NCBI RefSeq assembly: GCF_003063455.1
Contig: NZ_NESN01000004.1
Coordinates: 62,001-126,000 of the forward strand
From: Limnohabitans parvus II-B4
Lineage (GTDB): Bacteria; Pseudomonadota; Gammaproteobacteria; Burkholderiales; Burkholderiaceae_C
Direction of reading: 5' to 3'
Length of the DNA stretch: 64,000 nucleotides
The position numbers and the translations under genes were made by a program. Within the stretch, counting starts at the first letter, position 1. Each line of letters opens with the position of its first letter. Below are positions 46,937 to 57,055 of this stretch, piece after piece. The notes under the pieces are model-generated. The model did no database searches. It was not told the origin of the DNA and saw nothing but the letters and a program-made list of their open reading frames with translations.

Positions 46937-48919
46937 ATGGCCACCCAATCTACTGTCAAAACCTCCAACGAGTATTCCGAAGGCTCGATCCGCGTCCTCA
47001 AGGGCCTAGAGCCCGTCAAACAACGCCCGGGCATGTACACCCGCACCGACAACCCCCTGCACATCATCCAAGAGGTGCTGGACAACGCTGCCGACGAGGC
47101 GCTGGCGGGCTACGGCAAAAAGATCAAAGTCATCTTGCATGCCGACGGCTCGGTCAGCATCGAAGACGATGGTCGGGGCATCCCTTTTGGCTTGCACCCC
47201 GAAGAAAACGCCCCGGTGATCGAGCTGGTGTTCACCCGTTTGCACGCGGGCGGCAAGTTCGACAAGGGCAAAGGCGGTGCGTACAGCTTCTCGGGCGGCC
47301 TGCACGGCGTGGGTGTGAGCGTGACCAATGCGCTGTCCAAGCGTCTGGAAGCCACCAGCTACCGCGAAGGCCAAGTGGCGACACTGGTGTTCTCAGGTGG
47401 CGACGTGACCGAGCCGCTGGTCAAACGCGCCACAGGCGAGGGTGATCGCAAACAAGGCACCACCGTGCGTGCCTGGCCTGACGCCAAGTATTTCGAATCC
47501 AGCGCCCTGCCCATGAACGAGCTGACGCACCTGCTGCGCAGCAAAGCCGTGCTCATGCCGGGCGTGACGGTGACCTTGGTGAATGAAAAAACCAAGGAAA
47601 CCCAGCAGTGGCAATACAAAGCCGGTCTGCGCGACTACCTGACGCAAACCCTGAACGGCGACCCGGTGATCCCGCTGTTTGAAGGCGAAGGCTTTGCCGA
47701 CGGCAACAGCGAGAGCTTTGCAGAAGGCGAGGGCGCTTCGTGGGCCGTGGCCTTTACTGAAGACGGTGCGCCTGTGCGCGAAAGTTATGTGAACCTGATC
47801 CCCACCAGCGCTGGCGGCACGCACGACAGCGGTTTGCGCGACGGCTTGTTCACGGCGGTCAAGAGCTTCATTGAGCTGCATGGCTTGCTGCCCAAGGGCG
47901 TCAAGCTCATGCCCGAAGACGTGTTTGCCCGCGCCAGCTATGTGCTGAGCGCCAAAGTGCTCGACCCGCAGTTTCAGGGCCAGATCAAGGAGCGCCTGAA
48001 TTCACGCGACGCGGTGCGCTTGGTCTCCAGCTTCGTGCGCCCGGCCTTGGAGTTGTGGCTGAACGAGCATGTGGATTACGGCAAAAAACTGGCCGAACTC
48101 GCCATCAAGGCCGCGCAAACCCGCCAAAAGGCTGGTCAAAAGGTGGAGAAGCGCAAGAGCTCGGGTGTTGCTGTTTTGCCCGGCAAGCTGACCGATTGCG
48201 AAAGCAAAGACATCCTGCACAACGAGGTGTTTTTGGTGGAGGGCGACTCTGCCGGGGGCAGCGCCAAAATGGGCCGCAACAAAGAAAGCCAGGCCATCTT
48301 GCCCCTGCGCGGCAAGGTGCTCAACACCTGGGAAGTGGACCGCGATCGCTTGTTTGCCAACAACGAAATCCACGACATTTCGGTGGCCATCGGCGTGGAC
48401 CCGCACGGGCCCAACGACAACCCCGACATGAGCAATCTGCGTTACGGCAAGGTCTGCATCTTGAGCGATGCGGACGTGGACGGCTCGCACATCCAAGTGC
48501 TGCTGCTGACTTTGTTCTTCCGCCACTTCCCCAAGCTGATCGAAGCCGGGCATTTGTATGTGGCGCGGCCACCATTGTTCCGGGTTGATGCACCCGCACG
48601 CGGCAAAAAACCTGCCTCCAAAGCTTATGCGCTGGACGAAGGCGAGCTGACCGCCATCATCGACAAGCTGCGCAAAGACGGCGTGAAAGAAGGCGGCTGG
48701 AGCATCAGCCGATTCAAGGGCTTGGGCGAGATGAGCGCCGAGCAGCTGTGGGACACCACGCTCAACCCCGACACGCGCCGCCTGCTGCCCATCGAGCTGG
48801 GCCCGCTGGACAACGCCGGCACCGAAAACCTCATGACCCAGCTCATGGGCAAAGGCGAAGCCGCCGCCCGCCGCGAGCTGATGGAACTGCACGGCGACAG
48901 CATCGAAATCGATGTGTGA
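46937..48919 (+). CDS. parE: DNA topoisomerase IV subunit B
   Basis: This 660-aa ATPase subunit of topoisomerase IV decatenates chromosomes. It has KQRPGMYTR, the GHKL segments DNAADEALAGYGK and DDGRGIPFGLHP, and GGLHGVGVSVTNALS. The TOPRIM domain shows LVEGDSAGGSAKMGRNK and SDADVDGSHI. The C-terminal signature RFKGLGEMSAEQLW is complete. Pairing with parC downstream, rather than with recF or gyrA, supports ParE over GyrB. Confidence 0.95.
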   Translation: MATQSTVKTSNEYSEGSIRVLKGLEPVKQRPGMYTRTDNPLHIIQEVLDNAADEALAGYGKKIKVILHADGSVSIEDDGRGIPFGLHPEENAPVIELVFTRLHAGGKFDKGKGGAYSFSGGLHGVGVSVTNALSKRLEATSYREGQVATLVFSGGDVTEPLVKRATGEGDRKQGTTVRAWPDAKYFESSALPMNELTHLLRSKAVLMPGVTVTLVNEKTKETQQWQYKAGLRDYLTQTLNGDPVIPLFEGEGFADGNSESFAEGEGASWAVAFTEDGAPVRESYVNLIPTSAGGTHDSGLRDGLFTAVKSFIELHGLLPKGVKLMPEDVFARASYVLSAKVLDPQFQGQIKERLNSRDAVRLVSSFVRPALELWLNEHVDYGKKLAELAIKAAQTRQKAGQKVEKRKSSGVAVLPGKLTDCESKDILHNEVFLVEGDSAGGSAKMGRNKESQAILPLRGKVLNTWEVDRDRLFANNEIHDISVAIGVDPHGPNDNPDMSNLRYGKVCILSDADVDGSHIQVLLLTLFFRHFPKLIEAGHLYVARPPLFRVDAPARGKKPASKAYALDEGELTAIIDKLRKDGVKEGGWSISRFKGLGEMSAEQLWDTTLNPDTRRLLPIELGPLDNAGTENLMTQLMGKGEAAARRELMELHGDSIEIDV

Positions 48920-48928
48920 TGGTCACTG

Positions 48929-48955
48929 TCATGGCCGCGAACGCGGCCATCCATG
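48929..48955. repeat. Palindromic repeat after parE
   Basis: GTC, then a 9-bp stem ATGGCCGCG / CGCGGCCAT around AA, then CCATG. The frame of conserved bases is the same as at 27409-27436, while the stem bases differ in a compensating way. A 7-bp hairpin TTCAACC/GGTTGAA (48995-49012) follows in the same parE-parC gap. Confidence 0.65.
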
Positions 48956-49042
48956 CCTGCTTGACTCGGGCCGAATGGTTCCTGGGCCAGAGCGTTCAAC
49001 CTGTCGGTTGAAAAAATTTGAATACGTCATTGAAAGTAAGCC

Positions 49043-51406
49043 ATGACTGTTGATTTGTTAACCCCCGAACCCACCGCCGCACCCGAAGGTGACCACCTGG
49101 GTGCCTACGCCCAGCGTGCCTACTTGGAATACGCGCTGTCCGTCGTCAAAGGCCGCGCTTTGCCCGACGTGTGCGACGGCCAAAAGCCGGTGCAGCGGCG
49201 CATTTTGTATTCGATGGACCGCATGGGTTTGTCCTACAGCGGCCCGAACAACAACACCGCGGCCAAGCCCGTCAAAAGTGCCCGTGTGGTGGGCGATGTG
49301 CTCGGCCGTTACCACCCGCACGGCGACACGGCGGCGTATGACGCGCTGGTGCGCATGGCGCAAGACTTTTCGCAGCGCTATCCGCTAATCGACGGGCAGG
49401 GCAACTTTGGCTCGCGCGACGGCGACGGCGCAGCCGCCATGCGTTACACCGAAGCGCGTTTGTCGCGCATCACCAGCTTGCTGCTCGACGAGATCGACAT
49501 GGGCACGGTGGACTTCATCCCCAACTACGACGGCTCCACCGAAGAGCCGCGCCAGCTGCCCGCGCGCTTGCCCTTCAGCTTGCTCAACGGCGCCAGCGGC
49601 ATTGCCGTGGGCCTGGCCACCGAGATCCCCAGCCACAACCTGCGCGAAGTCGCCGACGCCTGCGTGGCCCTGATCCGCAACGACAAGCTGAGCGACAGCG
49701 AGTTGATGGCCATCATCCCCGGCCCCGACTACCCAGGTGGCGGCCAGATCATCAGCCCGGCCAGTGACATTGCCGATGCGTACCGCACCGGTCGCGGCAG
49801 CCTGAAAGTGCGCGCCCGTTGGAAGATCGAAGAGTTGGCCCGTGGGCAATGGCAACTGGTGGTGACCGAGTTGCCGCAAGGCGTCAGCTCGCAGCGCGTG
49901 CTCGAAGAAATCGAGGAACTCACCAACCCCAAGGTCAAGGCTGGTAAAAAAGCGCTCAGCGCTGACCAGCTGCAGCTCAAAGCCAGCATGCTGGCCGTGC
50001 TCGACGTGGTGCGCGACGAATCGAGCAAAGACGCTGCCGTGCGCCTGGTGTTCGAGCCCAAAACCAGCCGCATCGAACAGCAAGAACTCATCACCGCCTT
50101 GCTGGCGCACACCAGCTTGGAAACGTCTGCGCCGATCAACATGACCTCGGTCGGCATCGACGGCAAGCCGATTCAAAAGTCCCTGCGCCAGATGCTGGTG
50201 GAGTGGATCAGCTTCCGCCAGACCACCATCACCCGGCGCAGCCAGCACCGCCTGAACAAAGTGCTGGACCGCATCCATATCTTGGAGGGCCGCCAGCTGG
50301 TGCTGCTGAACATCGACGAGGTGATCCGCATCATCCGCCACAGCGACGAGCCCAAGCCCGCGCTGATCGAAGCCTTCAAGCTCAGCGACCGCCAAGCCGA
50401 AGACATCCTGGAGATTCGCCTGCGCCAATTGGCCCGACTGGAGGCCATCAAGATCGAGCAGGAGTTGTCTGAGCTGCGCGAAGAACAGGGCAAGCTCGAA
50501 GAGATTTTGGGCAGCCCCGCCGCGCTGCGCCGCCTGATGATCAAAGAGATTGAGGCCGACGCCAAAACCTTTGCCGACCCACGCCGCACGCTGATCCAGG
50601 AAGAGAAAAAAGCCGTGGCCGAGGTCAAGGTGGTGGACGAACCCGTGACGGTGGTTGTGTCTGAAAAAGGCTGGGTGCGTGCCCGCACCGGTCACGGCCA
50701 CGACGCCACCAGCTTCGCCTTCAAGGCGGGCGACGGTCTGTATGGCACCTTCGAGTGCCGCACCGTGGATCAGCTCATCATCTTTGGCAGCAACGGCCGC
50801 ATTTACAGCGTGCCCGTGGCCACACTGCCCGGCGCACGCGGCGACGGCCAGCCGGTCACCACGCTGATCGAGCTGGAGCCCACCACGCAAATTGCGCACT
50901 ACTTTGCAGGCCCGGCCAACGCCACGCTGCTGCTCAGCGGCTCAGGCGGTTATGGTTTCATGGCCTCGGTCGAGAACATGATCTCGCGCAACAAAGCGGG
51001 CAAGGCCTTCATCAGCCTGGGCGACGGCGAAACCGTCTGCGCCCCCAGCCATGTGAGTGGCTCCAGTGCCACTGTGCCTGCCGACAAACAGCCCATGCCC
51101 GCAGCCAACAGCGTGTGCTGCGCCAGCACGGGCGGCCGGGTGTTGACGTTTGAGATCAGCGAACTCAAAACCATGGAAAAAGGCGGCCGGGGCCTGATGC
51201 TGATCGACCTCGAAGCCAAAGACACCTTGGCTGGTGCTGCGGCTTACACCCGCAGCGTCAAGATCGAAGGCATCGGTCGCGGCGGCAAAGAGCGCGAAGA
51301 AACGCTCGAAATCCGCAGCCTCAACAACGTCAAAGTCGCTCGCGCCAAGAAGGGCAAAGTGGCCGATCTGGGCTTCAAGCCGAATCGTGTGACGCGGGTG
51401 GAGTGA
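49043..51406 (+). CDS. parC: DNA topoisomerase IV subunit A
   Basis: This 787-aa cleavage subunit of topoisomerase IV has its catalytic tyrosine as Tyr135 in [11 protein letters not shown]. The quinolone-resistance region [20 protein letters not shown] is intact and wild-type in appearance. The C-terminal beta-pinwheel is present but shorter than in GyrA and lacks a GyrA-box-like QRRGGKG motif, which supports ParC. A hairpin follows the stop. Confidence 0.94.
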   Translation: MTVDLLTPEPTAAPEGDHLGAYAQRAYLEYALSVVKGRALPDVCDGQKPVQRRILYSMDRMGLSYSGPNNNTAAKPVKSARVVGDVLGRYHPHGDTAAYDALVRMAQDFSQRYPLIDGQGNFGSRDGDGAAAMRYTEARLSRITSLLLDEIDMGTVDFIPNYDGSTEEPRQLPARLPFSLLNGASGIAVGLATEIPSHNLREVADACVALIRNDKLSDSELMAIIPGPDYPGGGQIISPASDIADAYRTGRGSLKVRARWKIEELARGQWQLVVTELPQGVSSQRVLEEIEELTNPKVKAGKKALSADQLQLKASMLAVLDVVRDESSKDAAVRLVFEPKTSRIEQQELITALLAHTSLETSAPINMTSVGIDGKPIQKSLRQMLVEWISFRQTTITRRSQHRLNKVLDRIHILEGRQLVLLNIDEVIRIIRHSDEPKPALIEAFKLSDRQAEDILEIRLRQLARLEAIKIEQELSELREEQGKLEEILGSPAALRRLMIKEIEADAKTFADPRRTLIQEEKKAVAEVKVVDEPVTVVVSEKGWVRARTGHGHDATSFAFKAGDGLYGTFECRTVDQLIIFGSNGRIYSVPVATLPGARGDGQPVTTLIELEPTTQIAHYFAGPANATLLLSGSGGYGFMASVENMISRNKAGKAFISLGDGETVCAPSHVSGSSATVPADKQPMPAANSVCCASTGGRVLTFEISELKTMEKGGRGLMLIDLEAKDTLAGAAAYTRSVKIEGIGRGGKEREETLEIRSLNNVKVARAKKGKVADLGFKPNRVTRVE

Positions 51407-51417
51407 TGCTTTTTTAA

Positions 51418-51451
51418 GCATGCCCCGCCAGCCCTTGCGGGGCATGCCTTT
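51418..51451 (+). terminator. Likely terminator after parC
   Basis: An 11-bp stem GCATGCCCCGC / GCGGGGCATGC with an 8-base loop follows 11 bases after the parC stop. Only CTTTC follows, so the U tract is weak. A T6 run before the stem would serve the convergent luxR-type gene. Confidence 0.7.
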
Positions 51452-51514
51452 CGAGGCTTGTCCCTGTAGTTGTCCACAGCTTTGGGCACGCTGTTTGGGG
51501 ACAATTGGCGGGCA

Positions 51515-52282
51515 TCATCCCGCCAGCAAGGCAAACAACTCGCTTTTGAAGTGGATGCCCAGCCGCGCAAAGGCGCGGTTGCGGTAGGTCTTGATGGTGG
51601 GTAGCCCCAAGCCCAGGTCAAGCGCAATGCCTTCTTGCGTCATGCCGGTCAGCAGGCGGGCGCAGACCTCCAGCTCGCGCGGTGTCAGCGAGGGCTCAAA
51701 CTGTTGCAATTGGCACACCCATTCGGCGGTGTTGCGTCTGGCCAGCCGTGGGCGGGTGAGTTCAATTTGTTTTTGCGCCAAGGTCAGCAGTGCCGGTGCC
51801 AGCGATTCAAAGTCGGAGAGTTGGCCATCGCTGAAGGGGCGCTGGTGTTCATGCCGGTAAAAGTTGATCGCAAAAATCGCCGTGTTTTGGCGTTGCACGA
51901 TCGAGACCCGTTCTGCCATGCCATGCGCTTCGTACACGCGGGCGCGGTGCTCGGCGGGCACTTCTGGGGCGGTGATGTGACACAGCACCATGCTGTCAGC
52001 CGATGCGTCTTGCACAGCCAGTGTGCGGTCACTTAAATAGGGGCCAGACAGGTAAGCGTTCCAGCATTCGCGGGTGGTGTCTGGAATGCCCAGACTGGCC
52101 GACATGAACCGGGTGGGGTCGCAGCCCCGGCCGATTTGGTAAATCGAATACGAGGCTGCGGGCACCAGCGGGTGCAGGTGACTTAAAAGCGAGGTTTCAA
52201 ATTCGCGCTGGCCCATCAGGCCGATGAGGCCTTGCAGCACCTGAACGGAGCTGCTGGAGCTGGAGGGGGTCCATTGGCGCAT
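51515..52282 (-). CDS. LuxR-family transcriptional regulator
   Basis: This 255-aa protein has a C-terminal LuxR helix-turn-helix, LTPRELEVCARLLTGMTQEG followed by GLPTIKTYRNRAFARLGI. The N-terminal 180 residues resemble no sensor I can name; they lack a receiver Asp motif and an evident acyl-homoserine-lactone pocket. It is divergent from the DUF3237-tannase group, so it may control it in response to an aromatic compound; that link is inferred from position alone. Confidence 0.8.
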   Translation of the reverse strand: MRQWTPSSSSSSVQVLQGLIGLMGQREFETSLLSHLHPLVPAASYSIYQIGRGCDPTRFMSASLGIPDTTRECWNAYLSGPYLSDRTLAVQDASADSMVLCHITAPEVPAEHRARVYEAHGMAERVSIVQRQNTAIFAINFYRHEHQRPFSDGQLSDFESLAPALLTLAQKQIELTRPRLARRNTAEWVCQLQQFEPSLTPRELEVCARLLTGMTQEGIALDLGLGLPTIKTYRNRAFARLGIHFKSELFALLAG

Positions 52283-52396
52283 GAAGGGGCTGGTTCAAAT
52301 GGGCTTGCGCCGAGGGCGCTGTGAGCCAAGGTTCGGGTTTTTCCGTCATCTTAAGGGAGGACAGACGCTCTTTGCACTTAGGAATACCCTTGGCCA

Positions 52397-52864
52397 ATGC
52401 CCAATTTGCCAACGCCTCAACTGAAATATTTTGCCGATCTGTCTGTCCAGGTAGACAAGCCCCAGGAGGTTGGCCAAACCCATCATGGTGTGCGTCGCCT
52501 GATCCCGATCCTGGGTGGACAAGTGCAGGGCGAGGGTTGGACGGCGCGTGTGCTGCCCGGCGGGGCCGATTTCCAGTTGATCGTGAACGAACGCATGGCC
52601 GAGCTGGATGCCCGCTATGTGATCGAGACCGATGGCGGCGACTTGATTTATGTGCAAAACCGCGCGGTACGCACGGCTGCCCCCGAGGTGATGGCGCGGC
52701 TGGTGCGAGGTGAGTCGGTGCCGCCCGAGTCGGTGTATTTCCGCTGCAGCCCGAGTTTTGAGACGGCCTCCAAGTCGCTCGGCTGGATCAGCGAGCGCTT
52801 GTTTGTGGGCACCGGCGCCCGCCATCCGGACCGGGTGGTGATGCGCTTTTTTGAGGTGGCCTGA
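52397..52864 (+). CDS. DUF3237 (UPF0311) family protein
   Basis: This 155-aa protein of unknown function has a conserved core RRLIPILGGQVQGEGWTARV, VLPGGADFQLI, ELDARYVIETDGGDLIYVQN, and RLFVGTGARHP, all matching DUF3237 as I know it. The fold is probably a lipocalin-like barrel. It directly precedes two tannase-family esterases on the same strand, which suggests a role in aromatic ester or phenolic metabolism. It has no signal peptide. Confidence 0.8.
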   Translation: MPNLPTPQLKYFADLSVQVDKPQEVGQTHHGVRRLIPILGGQVQGEGWTARVLPGGADFQLIVNERMAELDARYVIETDGGDLIYVQNRAVRTAAPEVMARLVRGESVPPESVYFRCSPSFETASKSLGWISERLFVGTGARHPDRVVMRFFEVA

Positions 52865-52932
52865 AGCCCTGTTTGTCCATTGATCCGGCTAAGAGCCGCA
52901 TTTTGACTGCCGCATTTTCAAGGAGATTCCTC

Positions 52933-54660
52933 ATGCATCCCACCTCATTGCACCGCACCCTTCAGGGCTTGGGTGTGCTCTCTGCGCTCGGCGTGCTCGT
53001 CGCTTGCAGCACTTTGCCAAGCACCGCTGTTGCGCCCCTGAAAGCGGCCACAGGTGCCAGTTTGGCCCAATGCGAGGCCTTGGCGTCCAAGCTCCAGCTG
53101 CCCCATACGCGCATCGAGTCGGCCGCTTCGGTGGCTGCTGGTGCTATCAAGCAAGGCGATAAAGCGGTGCCCGCGCACTGCCTTGTGAAAGGCCGCATGC
53201 ACGAGCGCAAAGGCAGCGATGGCCGCGACTACGCCATGGGCTTTGAGATGCGTTTGCCTGTGGCCTGGAACGGCCGCTTTTATTACCAAGGCAACGGCGG
53301 GCTGGACGGGGCCGTGGTGCCCGCTTTAGGCGCGTTGGGTGGTGGGCCGCTGACGGGCGCACTCATGCAGGGCTTTGCCGTGATCAGCTCGGACGCCGGG
53401 CACAGCGGCCCGCAAACCACCGTGTTTGGTCTGGAGCCACAGGCCCGGTTGGACTACGGCTACCAAGCGGTGGAAAAACTCACACCCATGGCCAAACAGC
53501 TGATTGCCGGGGCTTACGGCAAAGGGCCAGACCGTTCTTACATCGGGGGCTGCTCCAACGGCGGGCGTCACGCCATGGTGGCTGCTGCGCGTGTGGGCGA
53601 CCAGTACGACGGTTATTTGGTCGGCGCACCGGGCTACCGCTTGCCGTATGCGGCTCTGGCGCAAATCTGGGGTGCCCAGCAGTGGGCACCGCTGGCCACA
53701 CCCGGGGCCACGGTCAAAAACCCGCTCAACCCCAACGGCACTTTGCCCGATCTGGCCAGCGCCTTCACCACGAAAGAGCGCCAGACGGTGGCGAAAGCAA
53801 TTGCCGACAAATGCGATGCGCTGGACGGTGCCAAAGATGACATGGTGCAGGCCACACAAACCTGCCAAGCCACCTTCAACGTGAAGACCGATGTGGCCAC
53901 CTGCACCGGCGAGCGCAACGGCGCTTGCCTGACGACAGCCCAAAAAGAGGTGGTGGCCCGCGTGTTTGGCGGTGCGCACACGGCGGACGGCCAGCGCATT
54001 TACGCCAGTTTCCCTTACGACACGGGTGTGGCGGGAGCCAACTGGGGCACTTGGAAGTTTGTGGATTCGCTGATCCGTGATCCACTGGCCATCGGCACCA
54101 TCTTCAGTGTGCCGCCTGCGCCAGTCAAACCACTGGAAGAAAACGTCACCCAGCGCCTGGCCATGTTCTCGGCCACCAACGACACTTACCGCGAATCGGG
54201 CTGGTCGCTGATGACACCGCCCGGAGAGGCCAACCCCGCCAATATGGCCGCTTTGCGTGCGCGGGGGGCCAAGGTGGTGATGTACCACGGCGTGAGCGAT
54301 GCGATTTTTTCTGCAGACGACACCCGCCAATGGGTGGAACGCCTGAACCGCGCCAACGCCAATCCGGGTTCGGACTTCGCGCGTTACTTCCCGGTGCCCG
54401 GCATGAACCATTGCAGCATGGGCCCGGCTGCTGACCAGTTTGATTTGCTCGGTCCGCTGGTGCAGTGGGTGGAGCAGGGTGTGGCACCGCAGGCCGTGGT
54501 GGCCAGTGTGCGCGGCGCAGGCAACGCGGGTGGCGTGAACACCGAGCTGCCTGCCGACTGGTCTGCCCAACGCACGCGCCCGCTGTGTGCCTACCCCACG
54601 GTGGCCACCTACAAGGGCAGCGGCTCCTTGGAGGACGCCAGCAGCTTCTCCTGTAAATAA
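52933..54660 (+). CDS. Tannase/feruloyl esterase family lipoprotein
   Basis: This 575-aa secreted esterase of the tannase family (PF07519) hydrolyses phenolic esters. The signal peptide ends in lipobox LVAC (Cys25), so it is probably membrane-anchored. Catalytic elements are the serine in IGGCSNGGRHAM, the aspartate in YHGVSDAIFSADDT and the histidine in GMNHCSMG. Paired cysteines flank the active site, as in fungal tannases. An AAGGAGA site precedes ATG 52933. The next gene, 2 bases downstream, is a paralogue. Confidence 0.88.
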   Translation: MHPTSLHRTLQGLGVLSALGVLVACSTLPSTAVAPLKAATGASLAQCEALASKLQLPHTRIESAASVAAGAIKQGDKAVPAHCLVKGRMHERKGSDGRDYAMGFEMRLPVAWNGRFYYQGNGGLDGAVVPALGALGGGPLTGALMQGFAVISSDAGHSGPQTTVFGLEPQARLDYGYQAVEKLTPMAKQLIAGAYGKGPDRSYIGGCSNGGRHAMVAAARVGDQYDGYLVGAPGYRLPYAALAQIWGAQQWAPLATPGATVKNPLNPNGTLPDLASAFTTKERQTVAKAIADKCDALDGAKDDMVQATQTCQATFNVKTDVATCTGERNGACLTTAQKEVVARVFGGAHTADGQRIYASFPYDTGVAGANWGTWKFVDSLIRDPLAIGTIFSVPPAPVKPLEENVTQRLAMFSATNDTYRESGWSLMTPPGEANPANMAALRARGAKVVMYHGVSDAIFSADDTRQWVERLNRANANPGSDFARYFPVPGMNHCSMGPAADQFDLLGPLVQWVEQGVAPQAVVASVRGAGNAGGVNTELPADWSAQRTRPLCAYPTVATYKGSGSLEDASSFSCK

Positions 54661-54662
54661 GA

Positions 54663-56270
54663 ATGAAAGACAATGCCATGCAACAGATAAACCACATCTT
54701 CGCCGCAGTGGGAACGCTGCTGACCGTGAGCGGTGCGGCTTGGGCGCAAACGTCGGACTGCGCTGCTTTTGCGGCCACGACCTTGCCGGGCATGAGCCTG
54801 AAAACCGAAGCAGTGGCGGGTGACAGCACACGCCCACCGGGCGCCACAGCAGGCCCCATGCTGGTGGCGCATTGCAAGGTGAACGGCAAGATGGCCGAGC
54901 GCATGGGCCAGGACGGCAAGCCCTACCACATCGGTTTTGAGCTGCGTTTGCCCACGGCCTGGAATGGCCGCTTTTTGTACCAGGGCGGTGGCGGTAACGA
55001 CGGCGTGGTGCGCCCCGCCGTGGGGCCGCAGGCCGCACCCGGCTACGCGCTCAACCGGGGCTTTGCGGTGGTCACCACCGATGCCGGGCACCAAGGGCCT
55101 ACGGCCGATTTCGGGTTCGATCCGATCGCCCGCACCGACAACGCTTACAACGCACACGACAAGGTGGCAGTGACGGCCAAAGAGCTGATCCGTCAGTTCT
55201 ACAGCAAGCCCGCCGACAAGTCCTACTTCATCGGCTGTTCGGGCGGCGGGCGACAGGCCATGATGTTCACGCAGCGCTTTCCCAGTTACTTTGACGGCGT
55301 GATCGCCATGGCCCCGGCCATGCGCGTGTCCAAAGGCGCGACCATTGCGGCGGCATGGGATACGCAGGCGCTGCATGCCATTGCACCCAAGGGCGCTGAT
55401 GGCCAGCCAGTGCTGAGCCAGGCTTTGAACGACGGCGATCTGGCCTTGGTGCGCAAAGGTGTTCTGGATGCTTGCGATGCACAGGATGGCGTGGCCGACG
55501 GCCTGGTGTCCAACCCAGCGGCCTGCAAATTCGATGTAGCGGCCTTGCAATGCAAAGGGGCCAAAGACGACAGTTGCCTGGCACCTGCCCAAGTGGGTGC
55601 GCTGAAGAAGATGTTCACAGGGGCCAAGAACTCCGCAGGCCAGCCGCTGTATTTTTCATGGCCACTGGACCCCGGCATGGGCCACCCGCAAAACGACTGG
55701 CGCATGTGGAAACTGGGCAATTCGCCCACGGCCAAGGCCAACTCACGCCACGTGTTCCTGATGCAAGATGCGCTGCAGGGCTACTTTGTGACGCCGCCCG
55801 ATCGCAGTTTGAGCATCTACAAGTTCGACTTTGACCGCGACCCGCAGCGCATGGACGCCCATTCGTGGATCTTCAACACTGACAGCGACGTGAAGCTCGC
55901 GGGCTTTCAAGCCAAGGGCGGCAAGCTGATGTTCATCCACGGCCTGGCCGATCCGATCTTCTCGGCCGACGAGATGGTGGACTACTACCAGCGCCTGACG
56001 GCACAAAATGGCCCTAAAACCAATGCGTTTGCGCGCCTGTTCCTGGTGCCCGGCATGGGCCACTGCGCAGGCGGTGCAGCCACCGACAGCATCGATGGTC
56101 TGGGCAGCTTGGTGGACTGGGTCGAAAAAGGCCAGGCTCCGCAAAGCGTGCCAGCCAGCGGCACAGCGGTCTACCCGGGCCGCACACGCCCGCTGTGCGC
56201 TTACCCGCAATATGCGCACTACAAAGGCTCAGGCAACCCTGAAGACGCGAGCAACTTCAGTTGCCGGTGA
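54663..56270 (+). CDS. Tannase/feruloyl esterase family secreted protein
   Basis: This 535-aa paralogue of the preceding gene has a cleavable signal (LLTVSGAAWAQ) instead of a lipobox, so it should be soluble in the periplasm. The catalytic segments are IGCSGGGRQAM, HGLADPIFSADE and PGMGHCAGG. It shares the ending HYKGSGNPEDASNFSCR with the first protein's YKGSGSLEDASSFSCK, showing common descent. The start at 54663 is next to the previous stop; ATG 54678 is an alternative. Related enzymes include the MHETase branch, so the substrate is open. Confidence 0.88.
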   Translation: MKDNAMQQINHIFAAVGTLLTVSGAAWAQTSDCAAFAATTLPGMSLKTEAVAGDSTRPPGATAGPMLVAHCKVNGKMAERMGQDGKPYHIGFELRLPTAWNGRFLYQGGGGNDGVVRPAVGPQAAPGYALNRGFAVVTTDAGHQGPTADFGFDPIARTDNAYNAHDKVAVTAKELIRQFYSKPADKSYFIGCSGGGRQAMMFTQRFPSYFDGVIAMAPAMRVSKGATIAAAWDTQALHAIAPKGADGQPVLSQALNDGDLALVRKGVLDACDAQDGVADGLVSNPAACKFDVAALQCKGAKDDSCLAPAQVGALKKMFTGAKNSAGQPLYFSWPLDPGMGHPQNDWRMWKLGNSPTAKANSRHVFLMQDALQGYFVTPPDRSLSIYKFDFDRDPQRMDAHSWIFNTDSDVKLAGFQAKGGKLMFIHGLADPIFSADEMVDYYQRLTAQNGPKTNAFARLFLVPGMGHCAGGAATDSIDGLGSLVDWVEKGQAPQSVPASGTAVYPGRTRPLCAYPQYAHYKGSGNPEDASNFSCR

Positions 56271-56288
56271 GTCTGAAGGCGCAGGGCT

Positions 56289-56804
56289 TCAGTCCTGCGC
56301 ACCCAGCAGGTAATCCACCTTGCCCACGTCCACGCCGTTGTGGCGCAGGATGGTGTAGGCCGTGGTGATGTGGAAGTACATGTTCGGCAGCATCCAGCCG
56401 CTCAGGTAGTCCTGACCTTTGAGTGTGCGGGTTTTGCCGGGGCCTGCGGGGAAGGTGATCTCTTTGTCTTCAGTGCCGTCCAGCGCTGCGGCAGGCACGG
56501 TGGCGATGAAGGCCAATGTTTTTTGGATACGCTCTTGCAACTGGGTCAAGGTGGTCTCGGTGTCTTCAAACTTGGGGGCTTCTACCCCCGACAGGCGAGC
56601 CACGCCATTTTTGACAGCGTCGCAGGCGATCAGCACCTGGCGCGTGAACGGGAACATGTCAGGTGCGAGTCGATAGCTTGTCAGTGCCGTGGGGTCGATC
56701 TTTTTGGTTTCGACAAACTGCTCAGCCTTGGACAGGATGTGGCTCAGGTTGGTGAGCATGCGGGTGCAGACGGGCAGGCTGGCGCTGGACATGGAAATGG
56801 TCAT
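56289..56804 (-). CDS. DUF1993 family protein
   Basis: This 171-aa protein is probably a DinB-like four-helix bundle. The segments LTNLSHILSKAEQFVETKKI, RLAPDMFPFTRQVLIACDAVK and the late PNMYFHITTAYTILRHNGVDV match DUF1993, with histidine at the expected metal site. The function is unknown. GGAGA precedes the ATG. It is convergent with the second tannase; a 7-bp hairpin (56279-56300) overlaps the two gene ends. Confidence 0.82.
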   Translation of the reverse strand: MTISMSSASLPVCTRMLTNLSHILSKAEQFVETKKIDPTALTSYRLAPDMFPFTRQVLIACDAVKNGVARLSGVEAPKFEDTETTLTQLQERIQKTLAFIATVPAAALDGTEDKEITFPAGPGKTRTLKGQDYLSGWMLPNMYFHITTAYTILRHNGVDVGKVDYLLGAQD

Positions 56805-56854
56805 GGGTTGTCTCCGTTGGGTTTGTTGAATTCAGGTCTCGGCCTTGGGGTGCG

Positions 56855-57055
56855 TTAACGTGGTTGCGCAGCCAGCTGGCCGCGTTCTTTTTCATATGGG
56901 TCGTGGTGGGGTAGGGCTTTGCTGGGGGCTGCGCCTGTGCCCACGGCTTTGGCTTTTTCTTGCGCACGGATCTCCTCGTACACGGCTTGCGTCGAAACGA
57001 GGCTGCAGCCCGATAGGCTCATGAGCAGTGCGAGGGTGATGTGCGCGGGGTTCAT
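56855..57055 (-). CDS. Small lipoprotein of unknown function
   Basis: This 66-aa protein starts MNPAHITLALLMSLSGCS, a signal peptide with lipobox LSGC (Cys17). The mature part (VSTQAVYEEIRAQEKAKAVG) is helical and charged, and ends in a PYEKERGQLAAQPR tail. The ATG overlaps the TGA of the DUF2164 gene, so translation is coupled. No family was recognised. Confidence 0.65.
   Translation of the reverse strand: MNPAHITLALLMSLSGCSLVSTQAVYEEIRAQEKAKAVGTGAAPSKALPHHDPYEKERGQLAAQPR

Noticed and set aside
46937..51406. GyrB/GyrA for the topoisomerase pair
   Set aside because: The C-terminal part of the A subunit lacks a GyrA-box and the two genes are adjacent, as is usual for parE-parC.
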